From Pseudomonas batumici (GTDB taxonomy: Bacteria; Pseudomonadota; Gammaproteobacteria; Pseudomonadales; Pseudomonadaceae), in assembly GCF_000820515.1 (NCBI RefSeq), contig NZ_JXDG01000021.1, positions 34,498 through 98,497 of the forward strand: a DNA stretch of 64,000 bases. The letters run 5' to 3'. Each line of letters begins with the position of its first letter. Within the stretch, counting starts at the first letter, position 1. The translations under genes and the position numbers were made by a program. Shown here one piece after another: positions 32,780 through 43,000 of this stretch. Below the pieces are notes generated by a model that did no database searches, had not been told where the DNA came from, and was given only the letters and a program-made list of their open reading frames with translations.

Positions 32780-33466
32780 CTAAAAATCGTCTTCGACCTT
32801 GCCGCCCTTGATCTTGAACTCACGGTTCTGCAGGTAGGCGTTGCGGATGAAGATGTATTTGTCGCCGGTGATCAGCTTCTCGCTCGACAGCAGGCTGGTG
32901 CGGGTATCGATGATGTCCGCGCCGAACGCAATGTTGCGCGCCGGAATGTCGTTCATGTAGCGATACGGTTGGGTGTAGGTGTCGATGTACTTGGACGGCG
33001 CGTCACGCAAGGTGCTCGGGCCGAAGAACGGGATAACCACGTACGGACCGCTGCCCACGCCCCAGTGTGCCAGGGTCTGGCCGAAGTCTTCGTCGTTGCG
33101 CTGCAGCCCCATTTTGGTGCCGACATCGAAGAAACCGGCGACACCGAAGATGGTGTTGAAGAATATCCGCGAGGTGTCCACACCGGCCGCCTGGGGCTTG
33201 AGCTGAAGCACGTCGTTGGCCAGGTTTTTCACATCACCGATGTTGAGGAACATGTTGTGGATGCCGTCCACCAGGAACTGCGGCGTCACTGTCTGGTAGC
33301 CCTGGGCCAGGGGTTTCAGCGCGTAGGTATCCAGCACGTCGTTGAACTTGAAGATGGGACGGTTGACGCTCTCCCACGGATCTTCGTCTGCCGCCTGTGC
33401 GGCAAATGGCACCAGCGCAACACTGGCACACAGAGACAGTTGAGCTAGACGTTCGATCCAGCACAT
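32780..33466 (-). CDS. mlaA: MlaA/VacJ family outer-membrane lipid asymmetry protein
   Basis: 228 residues. The MlaA/VacJ domain starts at DEDPWESVNRPIFKFND and includes VDTSRIFFNTIFGVAGFFD and GSGPYVVIPFFGPSTLRD. MlaA removes misplaced phospholipids from the outer leaflet with the Mla system. The ATG at 33466 has an ideal AAGGAG upstream. The signal peptide (MCWIERLAQLSLCASVALVPFAAQA) ends in AQA-A, and I see no proper lipobox, so this copy may not be lipidated, unlike E. coli MlaA. Confidence 0.92.
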   Translation of the reverse strand: MCWIERLAQLSLCASVALVPFAAQAADEDPWESVNRPIFKFNDVLDTYALKPLAQGYQTVTPQFLVDGIHNMFLNIGDVKNLANDVLQLKPQAAGVDTSRIFFNTIFGVAGFFDVGTKMGLQRNDEDFGQTLAHWGVGSGPYVVIPFFGPSTLRDAPSKYIDTYTQPYRYMNDIPARNIAFGADIIDTRTSLLSSEKLITGDKYIFIRNAYLQNREFKIKGGKVEDDF

Positions 33467-33662
33467 AAAAAGAACTCCTTGGATAAGACGGGGTTGGGTA
33501 CCGCGCCCTCGAAAAGCGGGCAGTATAAAGCGGATAACCTCGATTAGGCAGTACGCTCGGCACAAGTCCTGCGAAGAATTACCGATTAGGCGAGAGGGGC
33601 TCCCCGTCATCCAACTGTCATGGCAGTGTCTTAGCCTGCGGAGTCATTTCAGGGACGTTACC

Positions 33663-34274
33663 ATGCCATTGACCGCTGCCGTACCGCTGCCCGCGCCCAC
33701 CGCCCTGCTCTTCGGCCTGAGCGGTTGCCTGGTGGATTTCGGCGCCCGCGCCCGCCCTCACCTGGACCCGGACGAGCACAACCACGCGACACCGGGTGCG
33801 CTGGAAATACTGCAAGGATTGCAGCAACGTGGCGTGCCTTGCGCCTGGCTGGATGAATTACCCCACGCGGTCAGCCAACCGCTCGCCGCAACCCTGCCGA
33901 GCTGGGTCAAAGCCTCGCTCCCCCCCGCCAACGGCGCCCAATGGCCGGCCCCCAATGCCTGCTGGCACGCGCTGATGACGCTTGGCGTGCAGCAACTGGA
34001 GGGCTGCGTGCTGGTCAGCGGCGAACCGCGCCTGCTGCAATCGGGCCTGAATGCCGGGTTGTGGACCATCGGCCTGGCCTCCTGCGGCCCCTTGTGCGGC
34101 CTCTCGCCCGTGGAGTGGCAGGCGCTGCCGCAAAAGGAGCGGGAAAGGAAACGCGCCAAGGCCACCGTGGAGCTGTTCAGCCTAGGCGTGCACTCGGTGA
34201 TCGATCACCTGGGCGAACTGGCGACCTGCCTGGACGACATCGCCCTGCGCCGGCTCAAGGGCGAGAAGCCCTGA
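33663..34274 (+). CDS. Phosphonatase-like HAD protein with altered active site
   Basis: This 203-residue protein has the overall layout of the phosphonoacetaldehyde hydrolase branch of HAD proteins (compare P. aeruginosa PA2803). Motif I should read FDxAGT; here it reads LLFGLSGCLVDFG, so the nucleophile Asp is Gly18 and the final Thr is Cys22. Ser119 in VLVSGEP could still serve as motif II. It is therefore unlikely to be an ordinary phosphatase, and a binding or regulatory role is more probable. It lies upstream of the DUF4404 gene, as in other pseudomonads. Confidence 0.82.
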   Translation: MPLTAAVPLPAPTALLFGLSGCLVDFGARARPHLDPDEHNHATPGALEILQGLQQRGVPCAWLDELPHAVSQPLAATLPSWVKASLPPANGAQWPAPNACWHALMTLGVQQLEGCVLVSGEPRLLQSGLNAGLWTIGLASCGPLCGLSPVEWQALPQKERERKRAKATVELFSLGVHSVIDHLGELATCLDDIALRRLKGEKP

Positions 34275-34399
34275 CGCGGCGATCTTGATCGAGGTCATGC
34301 AGGCCGCGCAGGAGTGGATTACTCTGACAGTCAGGCACAGACTTTTATCGCCGGATGGCGGTCTATGTGTCAGAGACTATCCAAAGAGGGAGTACCACA

Positions 34400-34657
34400 A
34401 TGCCTGCCCGCGAACTGCAAGACCAACTCAATACCCTGCGCGAGCAACTGGAGCAGAGTCCACCCCTGTCACTGGAAGAGCGTGAACACCTGCAAGTGCT
34501 GATGCAGCAGATCGAGGCCCAGATCAAGCTGGAAACTTCGACCGCCAGCCTGGCGGACGGCGTCAACCTCGCCGTGGAGCGCTTCGAACTCGAACACCCC
34601 GCCATCGCCGTGACCTTGCGCAATATCGTGCAGACCCTGGGCAATATCGGAATCTGA
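34400..34657 (+). CDS. DUF4404 family protein
   Basis: 85 residues, mostly two helices: ARELQDQLNTLREQLEQSPPLSLEEREHLQVLMQQIEAQI followed by the conserved VERFELEHPAIAVTLRNIVQTLGNIGI ending. The family is small, cytoplasmic and common in Pseudomonas, with no known function. The ATG at 34400 has gaggga-like sequence upstream; the frame is open 15 codons further without a site. Confidence 0.9.
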   Translation: MPARELQDQLNTLREQLEQSPPLSLEEREHLQVLMQQIEAQIKLETSTASLADGVNLAVERFELEHPAIAVTLRNIVQTLGNIGI

Positions 34658-34674
34658 ACAGGCCTACGCACCGA

Positions 34675-34718
34675 CCCGCCCCTATCCAACACAGCAGAGG
34701 CTGTTTTCAAGGGGCGGG
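34675..34718. terminator. Nested hairpin between convergent genes
   Basis: Outer arms CCCGCCCC (34675-34682) and GGGGCGGG (34711-34718) enclose an inner hairpin ACAGC/GCTGT (34691-34704). It lies between the DUF4404 gene and the NEL gene ends; no T-tract follows directly. Confidence 0.5.
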
Positions 34719-34720
34719 CT

Positions 34721-37700
34721 TCACAGGTCTGAACTCCCGGGCACCTGCTGCGCACGGTCCAGCGCTTCCTGGGTAATCCGCACTTCCCCGGCTTTTCGTT
34801 CACGATCGATCACTTCGAGCGCCTGCTCATAGACCGTATCGTTCATTTCCCGGCCAACGGGAATGTCCGCCTCGGCGATCCCCAAGGCACTCGCCCCCTG
34901 CTGCACCGTCGTGGTCCAGCTAGCGATTTCCTGCGGCGAAGCTTGCGGCTGCCGTGCCAGCGCTTCCAGCGCCTCACGCAATTCTTCCAGGGTTTGCAAC
35001 TGCTCCTGTGCAACGGCCGCATGGCGCTGCGTCTCGGGCAGGGTCTTCAGGTAATCCCTCCAGACCGGTCGCTCAAGCAGCAGCTCGACCTGTTTGCCGG
35101 GCACGGCCTCGGCCGCCAGGACTCGATCACCCGCTTCCCGGGTCATATCCCGGGTGACATTGCTGGCCCCCCGATACAGCATGGACAAAGGTTGCCAAGG
35201 GAGTGCCAGGCGCTCAGCAAGATCGACACGGTAGGCCAGGTAGATCTCGACTTCATCGACATGGGGCCAGCGTTCATCCGCGGCCTCGGCAGCCGCACGC
35301 CCTGCCGCCTCGATTTCGGTCTCGCCCAGGCCACGCTCACCCGCCGCCGCGATGGCCTGCGCCCTGGCGTCCCCAATGTGGGCGGCCCTGACAATCTCTT
35401 GCCTGGCGGCTTCGACTTTGGAGATATCGTTCAGTCGCGCCAGCCGCGAGCGCCCCCGGGCCAAGGCCAGGTACGCCGCCTCCCTGGCATTGCCCGCCAG
35501 TTGATCCGCCTCGTGGAGCAATACCTCGCCGCCCAACCGGGTGAACACCTCGGTAAAACCATCGGCACAGGTTTCCAGGTCGGTCGTCCAGTCGAACAGG
35601 GCCTGACGCAGCCCGGTGTCGGCAGCCGCCGCCTCGATCATTCGCCAGACGCGTCGGATCAACTGCCCGCGGTATTCGACGCGATAGTCCGCCGAGTAAC
35701 GCAGCGCGGCAATCGACTCCAGGAAGGTTTCGCTCCCCGGCTCATCAGCCACCAGGCTCCACAGCGCCCTTTTGCTCTCCTGCTCCGTAATCGAAAAGCT
35801 GCTGTCCAGCCAGTTTTCCACGACAGGCGTCAGCGTCGGCACCCCCTGTTCCGGGACTTGCGTGTCCTCCGGCAGGGCGAAACGTATCGACGGGCGATCA
35901 ATGAACTGGGAAATCATATAGCGCGTCGTACTATCGAACGGATTACCGTAAAGCAATACCGTTCTCATCCTGAGACTGCTCAGGCTATAAAAGCTCCAGG
36001 GGATGGTGGTCAATTGGTTGCATTGCAAATCCAGCACCATCAGATCGAGCAGTTCCAGTACCCCGGTCGGCCAGGCGGACAATCCGGTACGCTGCAGCTG
36101 GAGCCCTTGCAGTTGGGGCATGCCCCTGGCATCGAACAGCCCCAGAGGGTTGCCATCCAGGTTCAGTTGCCTCAGGTGCGCCATACTGCGCAATTGCTGC
36201 CCCAGTAACGGGGTCCAGGCGATCCGGTTGCCGTTGAGCTGCAACCTGCGCAGCTCAGCCATCGCGCCAATGCTTGAGGGCAACCGCGTAAGCCTGCCCC
36301 CCGTGATATGCAACTCACGCAACTTGGGAAAATGCTTGAGAAAGGCCTCGAAGTCTCGGCGCTCCCGACGTCCGACCAGGGTCAACTTCAATGAGATCAC
36401 ATGCTCGAAACTGCCCTCTTCCAGTTCAGGCAACTTCAGCAGGTGCTCCCTTGAAAGGTCCAGCTCATACCCCAGCGGTTGGCCATTGGCATCGAGCACG
36501 GGCTGCGACTCCCGGCGCCAGCACTTTCTGATCCGGTTCACGACACGTGACTTGGAAGCCCTGTTGACCAGCCAATTACCGACACCACCACTGCCATGCT
36601 CATACTCACTGTCGATGCGCCAGTATTCGAGCATCAGTTTCAGCTTCTGGTACTGGTCCTGCTGCTTCTTCAGGGCCTTCAGGAATGCCTTGTCATCCTG
36701 CCCTTCAAGCGACAGGAACTGTCGAACCGTCTCCAGGTCCTTACCGGGATAAAGCTTGTCCACCAGCAGCCGCAAATGGCTCGGCGACACGGCCTCCTTG
36801 CTCCCCCCGCCACCGAGCGGATAACCGAATCGGCCATCGCTCAAACGCATGGGCGACTTGAATCCGGGCTTGATCGCTTGCATGTTCAGCAACGCGCGAA
36901 CGCGCGCACGCGACAGCATCAGGCGGTTCACCACCGCCTGCTTGAACAGCTCCGGGCGGGTTGTACGCGAGAAGCCGAGTGCCCGGAGCTGGTTATCCGG
37001 CAGAGCACGCAATAGCGTCACCTGGAGGTTGCCCGGCAGGTCCTGCCCTTCGATCTCATAGCCCCCCGACTTGCGCACCAACGCCAGGGGAGCTTCGGAT
37101 GAGGTCGCCCCCACACTGTCGACCAGGCGTCGCCCGCCCGGTGCCAGTTCGGAAGGCTCATACAGCTCGATGCGCAGGTTTTTCGACCAGCCCGGCAGAT
37201 TTTCCAGTGAATGCAGGAACAACCGGTCGGCATCCAGGCTGACCGACGATTCGAGGAAAAGCCCTTCATAGGCCCGCGCGATACGTACCTGTTGCAAATA
37301 CCAGCGACGTTCTTCCGCCAGCCGCAACGGCACCCTCCCCGCTTTCAGCGACTCAACCTCATACCCGCTGGCCGCACTGGCCAACTCATCGGCAATCGCC
37401 GTCGGCAAGCTGGGAAAGTCTTGCTTGATCAAGGCAACAAAGGCATTTCGGGAACGGGTACGAAATTCGTAATAGGCCTCGAACAGCGCACTGCGCTGGT
37501 TCCGCGCCTCGGCGGCAAGCCGCTTGTTCAGCGCCGCCAGTTGTTCCGCGTGGGTCAACCGCGCCTCACCCGCCTGGCGCCCGAGCAATGCATCGACCTC
37601 GTTCTGGTCAAGCCCCTGCAACACCACGTCGAGCAGTTCGGCGTCATGTATCTGGGCTTCGGTGACGATCACCACCGGCAACTGCGCGTTATCCACCGGG

Positions 37701-39775
37701 CCGTATTCCTTCAACACTCGCCCTTCGCCATTGACGAACCGCAAGACCTTGGTGGGCGGCCACAAGGCCTCCAGCAACTGCTCCTGGATACGCCAATCGA
37801 CAACACCACCATTGGTCGTGCCGGTCTCGATAAACCGCTGGATATCCGCATCGACCCGGAAGCGCTCCAGCGTATCGCTCAGCAGCGCGGGTCGGCTCAT
37901 CTGGTCCAGGTACACCGGACGCAACTGATCGGCCTCCACGCCACTGATGGTCATGATGCGAGTCGCCTGCTCCGGGGAAAAGCCTGCCAGGTCGGGCCCC
38001 AGGCGCTTGAACAGCTTGAGCGCATCCCACTGCAACGGCGCCTCCAACTCATGCATCCAGGCGCCTGAGCCGTTATGGCTGAACAACGGCGCATAGGTCG
38101 TCCGGGTTGGATGCTCGGCGCGGTATTCATGGCTGACGCGACTGGGGCTGAGTTTGTAATAGCCCCCGTCCAGATCCAGGTAGGTACTGCCATTGCGCGC
38201 GTGCAGTCCTGACTCGTCAGGCTTGAGCCCCTCGGGCAGGGCCGGCCGATGTCGATAGGGCGCCAGGTCGGCTTTCCATAACCGGATGCCGCCGTCCGGC
38301 AGCTTGACCCGCTTGAGTGTGTCAATAAAAGCCGCCGCTTCGGCGTCGCGCGCCAGGACCTGCATGAAGGCCCCAAGCTCCAGGTTCAGCACCACGCCGA
38401 GAAAGACCAGCACGGCCTGCTTCTGGTCGCCGTGTTCCCACTCCTCGATCCCCTCGTAGAGTTGGACAAGCATCTGGGCAGCGGCCACCGCCAGCATCGC
38501 CTCGCCAAGTCCCGGCAGGAAAAACAGCAGGTTGACGCCCCAATCCAGAAAGGAATGCCAGCGAGCGCTACGGGTCTTCTTGTCCTCCGCATCCGTCGAC
38601 ACCGCCAGCATCCGGGCATCATCGAGCATCTTGTCGGTGTGCTGCACATAGAGCTCGACGAAGGGATCTCCCGTTATTCGGGCGAGCTGGAGTTGCAAGC
38701 GCGCCCGTTCATCGGGCACACGCCGGCGCGTCTCGGCATTCAAGGGATTCAGGCGTTCATTCAGCGCGGTGAAAAACACCGGTTGAGTGCGCAAATGGAG
38801 GTAGCGCCGAAATACGTGCTGATACCCCTGATTGCGCAGCCTGCGCCTGAGCTCATCCTCGAATGCCGCCAGGGACGAATACTGCTTGAGCGCCTGCTCG
38901 GAATCACCGGACAGGTACACCAGACAAGGACAAGGCTCACGGGTGGTCGGGACGTCGAAACGGATCAGCAGTACGCCCTTGAGCAAGGCACCTCGATAGC
39001 CGCTTTCGGGAATACGCACATCGAGCATCTTGATCTCATGAAACTGCACGGCATGCAGGCTCCAGAGAGGGCTGGCGTTTCCGCCGACCCACTGCTTGAG
39101 CATCCGGTAAGCCGAGTCGTCGATATGCCCTTTCATCACGGCAATATCGGCCTGGAGCGCCAATTCGGAAATCTCGTGGGCGATGAACAATCGACGAAAC
39201 TCATCATCGCGTTGTCCGGAAGCCGTCTTGCGCAACAGAAAGGACTCAATATGTTCTTTATATTTCCCGCCCAGATCCAGATCACGGCATAACCGGGCAA
39301 ACGCCCGTGGCGTCAATGCCTTGAGCAAGACACCTTGACTCTTGCGAAGTATCTGCGAGCCTCGATCGAAGCCAAAGTAATTCGTTTCACTTTCCTCGAA
39401 ATTCTGCAAGGCGGCCTGTAACAACGTCTGTTGCGTGAGTCTTTGCTGATAGGGTGTGGAGAGTGTTTCTGCCGCCAGTATATGAACATGCCTGAGCTGG
39501 TCCTGAAACACATCCAAGCCCGTGCCGAACTCCTCGTCCAGGGCCTGTTGCAGGCGCGGTGCGGCAAACGCCTCCGGGCTCTGCAAGCCCTGTAGATAAA
39601 CGTTCAGGTCGGCCTTGCTGGCCTGATGGCGACGCATGTTGTCCGCGTAGGAACTACGGGTTTCGAAGGGCGCAGCCTTCAGCCAATCCGGCAGTCGACT
39701 TGCCACCAGCGCATAATATTCTTCCCCCTCGAGAGCCACTGCAACATCCGATGTTTCAAGCGCAAAAACAGCCAT
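34721..39775 (-). CDS. Large DUF6543-LRR-NEL protein, putative E3 ubiquitin ligase effector
   Basis: 1684 residues. The N-terminal two thirds match the DUF6543 / dermonecrotic-toxin-like region of large Pseudomonas proteins, with a hydrophobic pair at about 410-470. About four leucine-rich repeats follow (about 1110-1270; LRELHITGGRLTRLPSSIG, LRRLQLNGNRI, LRQLNLDGNPL, LMVLDLQCNQLTTIP). The C-terminal NEL domain (about 1320-1600) keeps the catalytic C1403-x-D1405 in DLETCADGF. NEL ligases (IpaH, SspH) ubiquitinate host proteins through this cysteine. There is no Sec signal, so delivery by a secretion system or contact would be needed. The ATG at 39775 replaces a TTG two codons upstream. It is a single gene with no secretion genes beside it. 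Confidence 0.85.
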   Translation of the reverse strand: MAVFALETSDVAVALEGEEYYALVASRLPDWLKAAPFETRSSYADNMRRHQASKADLNVYLQGLQSPEAFAAPRLQQALDEEFGTGLDVFQDQLRHVHILAAETLSTPYQQRLTQQTLLQAALQNFEESETNYFGFDRGSQILRKSQGVLLKALTPRAFARLCRDLDLGGKYKEHIESFLLRKTASGQRDDEFRRLFIAHEISELALQADIAVMKGHIDDSAYRMLKQWVGGNASPLWSLHAVQFHEIKMLDVRIPESGYRGALLKGVLLIRFDVPTTREPCPCLVYLSGDSEQALKQYSSLAAFEDELRRRLRNQGYQHVFRRYLHLRTQPVFFTALNERLNPLNAETRRRVPDERARLQLQLARITGDPFVELYVQHTDKMLDDARMLAVSTDAEDKKTRSARWHSFLDWGVNLLFFLPGLGEAMLAVAAAQMLVQLYEGIEEWEHGDQKQAVLVFLGVVLNLELGAFMQVLARDAEAAAFIDTLKRVKLPDGGIRLWKADLAPYRHRPALPEGLKPDESGLHARNGSTYLDLDGGYYKLSPSRVSHEYRAEHPTRTTYAPLFSHNGSGAWMHELEAPLQWDALKLFKRLGPDLAGFSPEQATRIMTISGVEADQLRPVYLDQMSRPALLSDTLERFRVDADIQRFIETGTTNGGVVDWRIQEQLLEALWPPTKVLRFVNGEGRVLKEYGPVDNAQLPVVIVTEAQIHDAELLDVVLQGLDQNEVDALLGRQAGEARLTHAEQLAALNKRLAAEARNQRSALFEAYYEFRTRSRNAFVALIKQDFPSLPTAIADELASAASGYEVESLKAGRVPLRLAEERRWYLQQVRIARAYEGLFLESSVSLDADRLFLHSLENLPGWSKNLRIELYEPSELAPGGRRLVDSVGATSSEAPLALVRKSGGYEIEGQDLPGNLQVTLLRALPDNQLRALGFSRTTRPELFKQAVVNRLMLSRARVRALLNMQAIKPGFKSPMRLSDGRFGYPLGGGGSKEAVSPSHLRLLVDKLYPGKDLETVRQFLSLEGQDDKAFLKALKKQQDQYQKLKLMLEYWRIDSEYEHGSGGVGNWLVNRASKSRVVNRIRKCWRRESQPVLDANGQPLGYELDLSREHLLKLPELEEGSFEHVISLKLTLVGRRERRDFEAFLKHFPKLRELHITGGRLTRLPSSIGAMAELRRLQLNGNRIAWTPLLGQQLRSMAHLRQLNLDGNPLGLFDARGMPQLQGLQLQRTGLSAWPTGVLELLDLMVLDLQCNQLTTIPWSFYSLSSLRMRTVLLYGNPFDSTTRYMISQFIDRPSIRFALPEDTQVPEQGVPTLTPVVENWLDSSFSITEQESKRALWSLVADEPGSETFLESIAALRYSADYRVEYRGQLIRRVWRMIEAAAADTGLRQALFDWTTDLETCADGFTEVFTRLGGEVLLHEADQLAGNAREAAYLALARGRSRLARLNDISKVEAARQEIVRAAHIGDARAQAIAAAGERGLGETEIEAAGRAAAEAADERWPHVDEVEIYLAYRVDLAERLALPWQPLSMLYRGASNVTRDMTREAGDRVLAAEAVPGKQVELLLERPVWRDYLKTLPETQRHAAVAQEQLQTLEELREALEALARQPQASPQEIASWTTTVQQGASALGIAEADIPVGREMNDTVYEQALEVIDRERKAGEVRITQEALDRAQQVPGSSDL

Positions 39776-40001
39776 TTCCAAAAACCTTGAATAACCTCAA
39801 TCCCCTTATACTATTCCTCACTCAGCCGATAAAAAGTTCAAATAACCAATCACTTCTTCTATCTTTCCATCTATATTACCCACCCATGATATATCTATTA
39901 ACGCCCTTCAACAGCTTATCCAGTGAACGGCTTTTCGATTGATCGCATCCTCGTTATAAAATCGCAAACACGCTTGTACCGCCACGATCAGGCGCCCACT
40001 A
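39776..40001. promoter_or_regulatory. AT-rich upstream region of the NEL gene
   Basis: This interval is clearly AT-richer than both flanking genes and contains no frame of note. It should hold the minus-strand promoter of the NEL gene. I see AT-rich hexamers (for example around 39890 and 39953) but no unambiguous -35/-10 pair and no hrp-box. Confidence 0.4.
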
Positions 40002-40033
40002 AAAAGCCCCGACTCTCACGAGCCGGGGCTTTT
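40002..40033 (-). terminator. Rho-independent terminator of gdhB
   Basis: Stem AAAAGCCCCG / CGGGGCTTTT, 24 bp past the gdhB stop, with a T-run on the minus strand. Confidence 0.9.
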
Positions 40034-40056
40034 GGGTTACCACTTGCTTCAGGCTA

Positions 40057-43000
40057 TCAGAGCCCTGATTGACCGCTCAACGCCAGGTCCATCAGCTCAC
40101 GGTTGGCCACCGCATACATGGCGTAGTCAGTGCCGCTGGCGGCACGGATTTCCACCAGCATCGCACGCCAGCGCTCGGCCATGCTCGCGTTGCGCTCAAG
40201 CCACAGGGCCACGCGGGCTTCCATGTCTTGTGGCGCGTCGACCAGTTTCAGCACCGAGATGGTGATCGCGCGCTGCTGCCAGTCCACATCGTCACGGAAG
40301 GCTTCGCGGGCCTGGGCCTGCCAGTTGTTGGCCACGCGCAGGTCGCTGATTTGCTGGGAGTACCAGGTCAGGTCCAGCGCACTGCCCACCGCGAAGTAGG
40401 CCTTGGCCACTTCGGCGGCGTCGTGACCGGTGACGTCGGCGGCTTCGATGATCGGCAACAGGGTGTACAGGTGCGTGGTACCCGCCACCATGCGCGCCAG
40501 CAACTCCGGCACACCGGCCTTGACGTAGGCCTGGTAACGAGCCTGCCAGACTTCACGGGTCGGACCTTCCAGCAGTTCGTCGAGCTTGAGGCCCAACGCC
40601 GCCAGGTGCGGACCGAAGTGCGCCACGTCACGGGCAGCATCCTGCTCGTTGCGGCGGCTGCGCAGGAACCAGCGCGTGGCGCGACGGCCCAGGCGCATCA
40701 GTTCGTCCATCAGCGCCAACTGGGTCTCGGCCGAAACCTTGTAGTCCAGGGCTTCGATCTGACGGAACCAGTGCGGGAGGTGGAAGATGTCACGCACGAT
40801 CACATAGGCGCCGGCCACGTTCGCCGGGCTCATGCCGGTGGACTCCTTCAGGCGCTGCACGAAGGTGATGCCCATGTGGTTGACCAGGTCGTTGGCGATC
40901 TGGGTGCTGACGATCTCGCGCTTGAGGCGGTGACGGCGCATGGCTTCGGCGAACTTGCTCACCAGCATCGGTGGGAACGCGGTTTCCATGTCACGGGTCA
41001 GGTACTCGTCGTCCGGTACCTTGGATTCGAGCAATGCCGCCTTGAGGTCGATCTTGCTGTAGGAGATCAACACCGACAGCTCGGCACGGCTCAGGCCCTG
41101 GCCCGCCGCGACGCGTTCGGCCAGTTGCTCTTCCGACGGCAGGAACTCAATGGCACGGTCCAGCTTGCCACGGCCTTCCAGGTCGCTCATCAGGCGCTTG
41201 TACTCGGCGATCCGGTCGACTGCGCGACGGGCCGCCAGGGACAGTGCCTGGGTCTGCTTGTAGTTGTTGCCCAGGACCAGGCCGCCGACTTCGTCGGTCA
41301 TGCTGCCGAGCAGCTGGTTACGCTGCTTCTCGGTCATATCGCCGGCCTGCACCACTTCGTTGAGCAGGATCTTGATATTCACTTCGTGGTCGGAGCAGTC
41401 CACGCCACCGGCGTTGTCGATGAAGTCGGTGTTGGAACCGCCGCCATGCAGGCCGAACTCGACGCGACCGAGCTGGGTCATGCCCAGGTTGCCGCCCTCG
41501 CCCACCACCTTGCAGCGCAGTTCGTTACCGTTCACCCGCAGGGCGTCGTTGGCCTTGTCGCCGACATCGGCGTGGCTTTCGCTGCTGGCCTTGACGTAGG
41601 TACCGATACCGCCGTTCCACAACAGGTCCACCGGTGCCTTGAGCAAGGCATTGAGCAGTTCGGTCGGGGTCAGTTTGTCGGCCTCGATGTCGAAGCGCTC
41701 TTTCATCTGCGGGGAGATCGCGATGCTCTTCGCGCTGCGCGAGAAGATACCGCCGCCCTCGGACATGATGCTCGCGTCGTAATCCGACCAGGCCGAACGC
41801 GGCAGGTCGAACAGGCGCTGGCGCTCGGCGAAGCTGCTCGCCGGCTCAGGGTTCGGGTCGATGAAGATGTGCAGGTGGTTGAACGCCGCGACCAGCTTGA
41901 GCTTGTCGGACATCAACAGGCCGTTGCCGAACACGTCGCCGGCCATGTCGCCGATGCCCACCACGGTGATGCTGTCTTCCTGGACGTTGATGCCACGCTC
42001 GCGGAAGTGACGTTGCACGCCGACCCACGCGCCCTTGGCGGTGATGCCCATCTTCTTGTGGTCGTAACCGGCCGAGCCGCCGGAGGCGAAGGCGTCGCCG
42101 AGCCAGAAGCCGTAGTCGATGGCAATGCCGTTGGCGATGTCGGAGAAGGTCGCGGTGCCCTTGTCCGCCGCCACCACCAGGTAGGGGTCATCGTCGTCAT
42201 GACGCACGACGTTGGCTGGCGGCACCAGGGCGCCGTCCTTCAGGTTGTCGGTGATGTCCAACAGGCCCGAGATGAAGATGCGATAGCAGGCGATGCCTTC
42301 GGCCGCGATCTCGTCACGGCTGCCGCCCAGTGGCAGGCGACGCGGCAGGAAGCCGCCCTTCGCACCCACCGGCACGATCACCGAGTTCTTCACTTGCTGG
42401 GCTTTTACCAGGCCCAGGACTTCGGTGCGGAAGTCTTCCTCGCGGTCCGACCAGCGCAGGCCGCCACGGGCGACGTTGCCGAAACGCAGGTGCACGCCCT
42501 CGACCCGTGGCGAGTAGACGAAGATTTCGAACTTCGGTACCGGCTTGGGCAACTCGGGAATCGCGTGCGGGTTGAACTTGAAGCTGAAGTACGACTTGTT
42601 CTGGCCGTTGGCGTCGGTCTGGTAGAAGTTGGTCCGCAGGGTCGCCTTGATCAGGTCAAGGTAGCGACGCAGGATGCGGTCTTCGTTCAGGACCTGGACG
42701 TCGTCCAGGGCGGTCAGGATCGCTTGCTCCAGGCGCAGCTGCTTGTCGTCGAGGTCTTCGACGCTCAGCTTGCGGGCCAGGTAGAAACGGGTCTTGAACA
42801 ACCGGGTCAACTCGCGGGCGATGTCGGTGTGGTTGTTCAGGGTGCTGGCGATGTAACCCAGGTCGAAGCCCAGGCGGATCTGCTTCAGGTAACGGGCGTA
42901 GGCACGCAGCAGCGCCACGTCGCGCCATGGCAGGCCGGCGGTCAGCACCAGGCGGTTGAACGCATCGTTCTCGGCATCGCCACGGACGATGTGGACGAAC

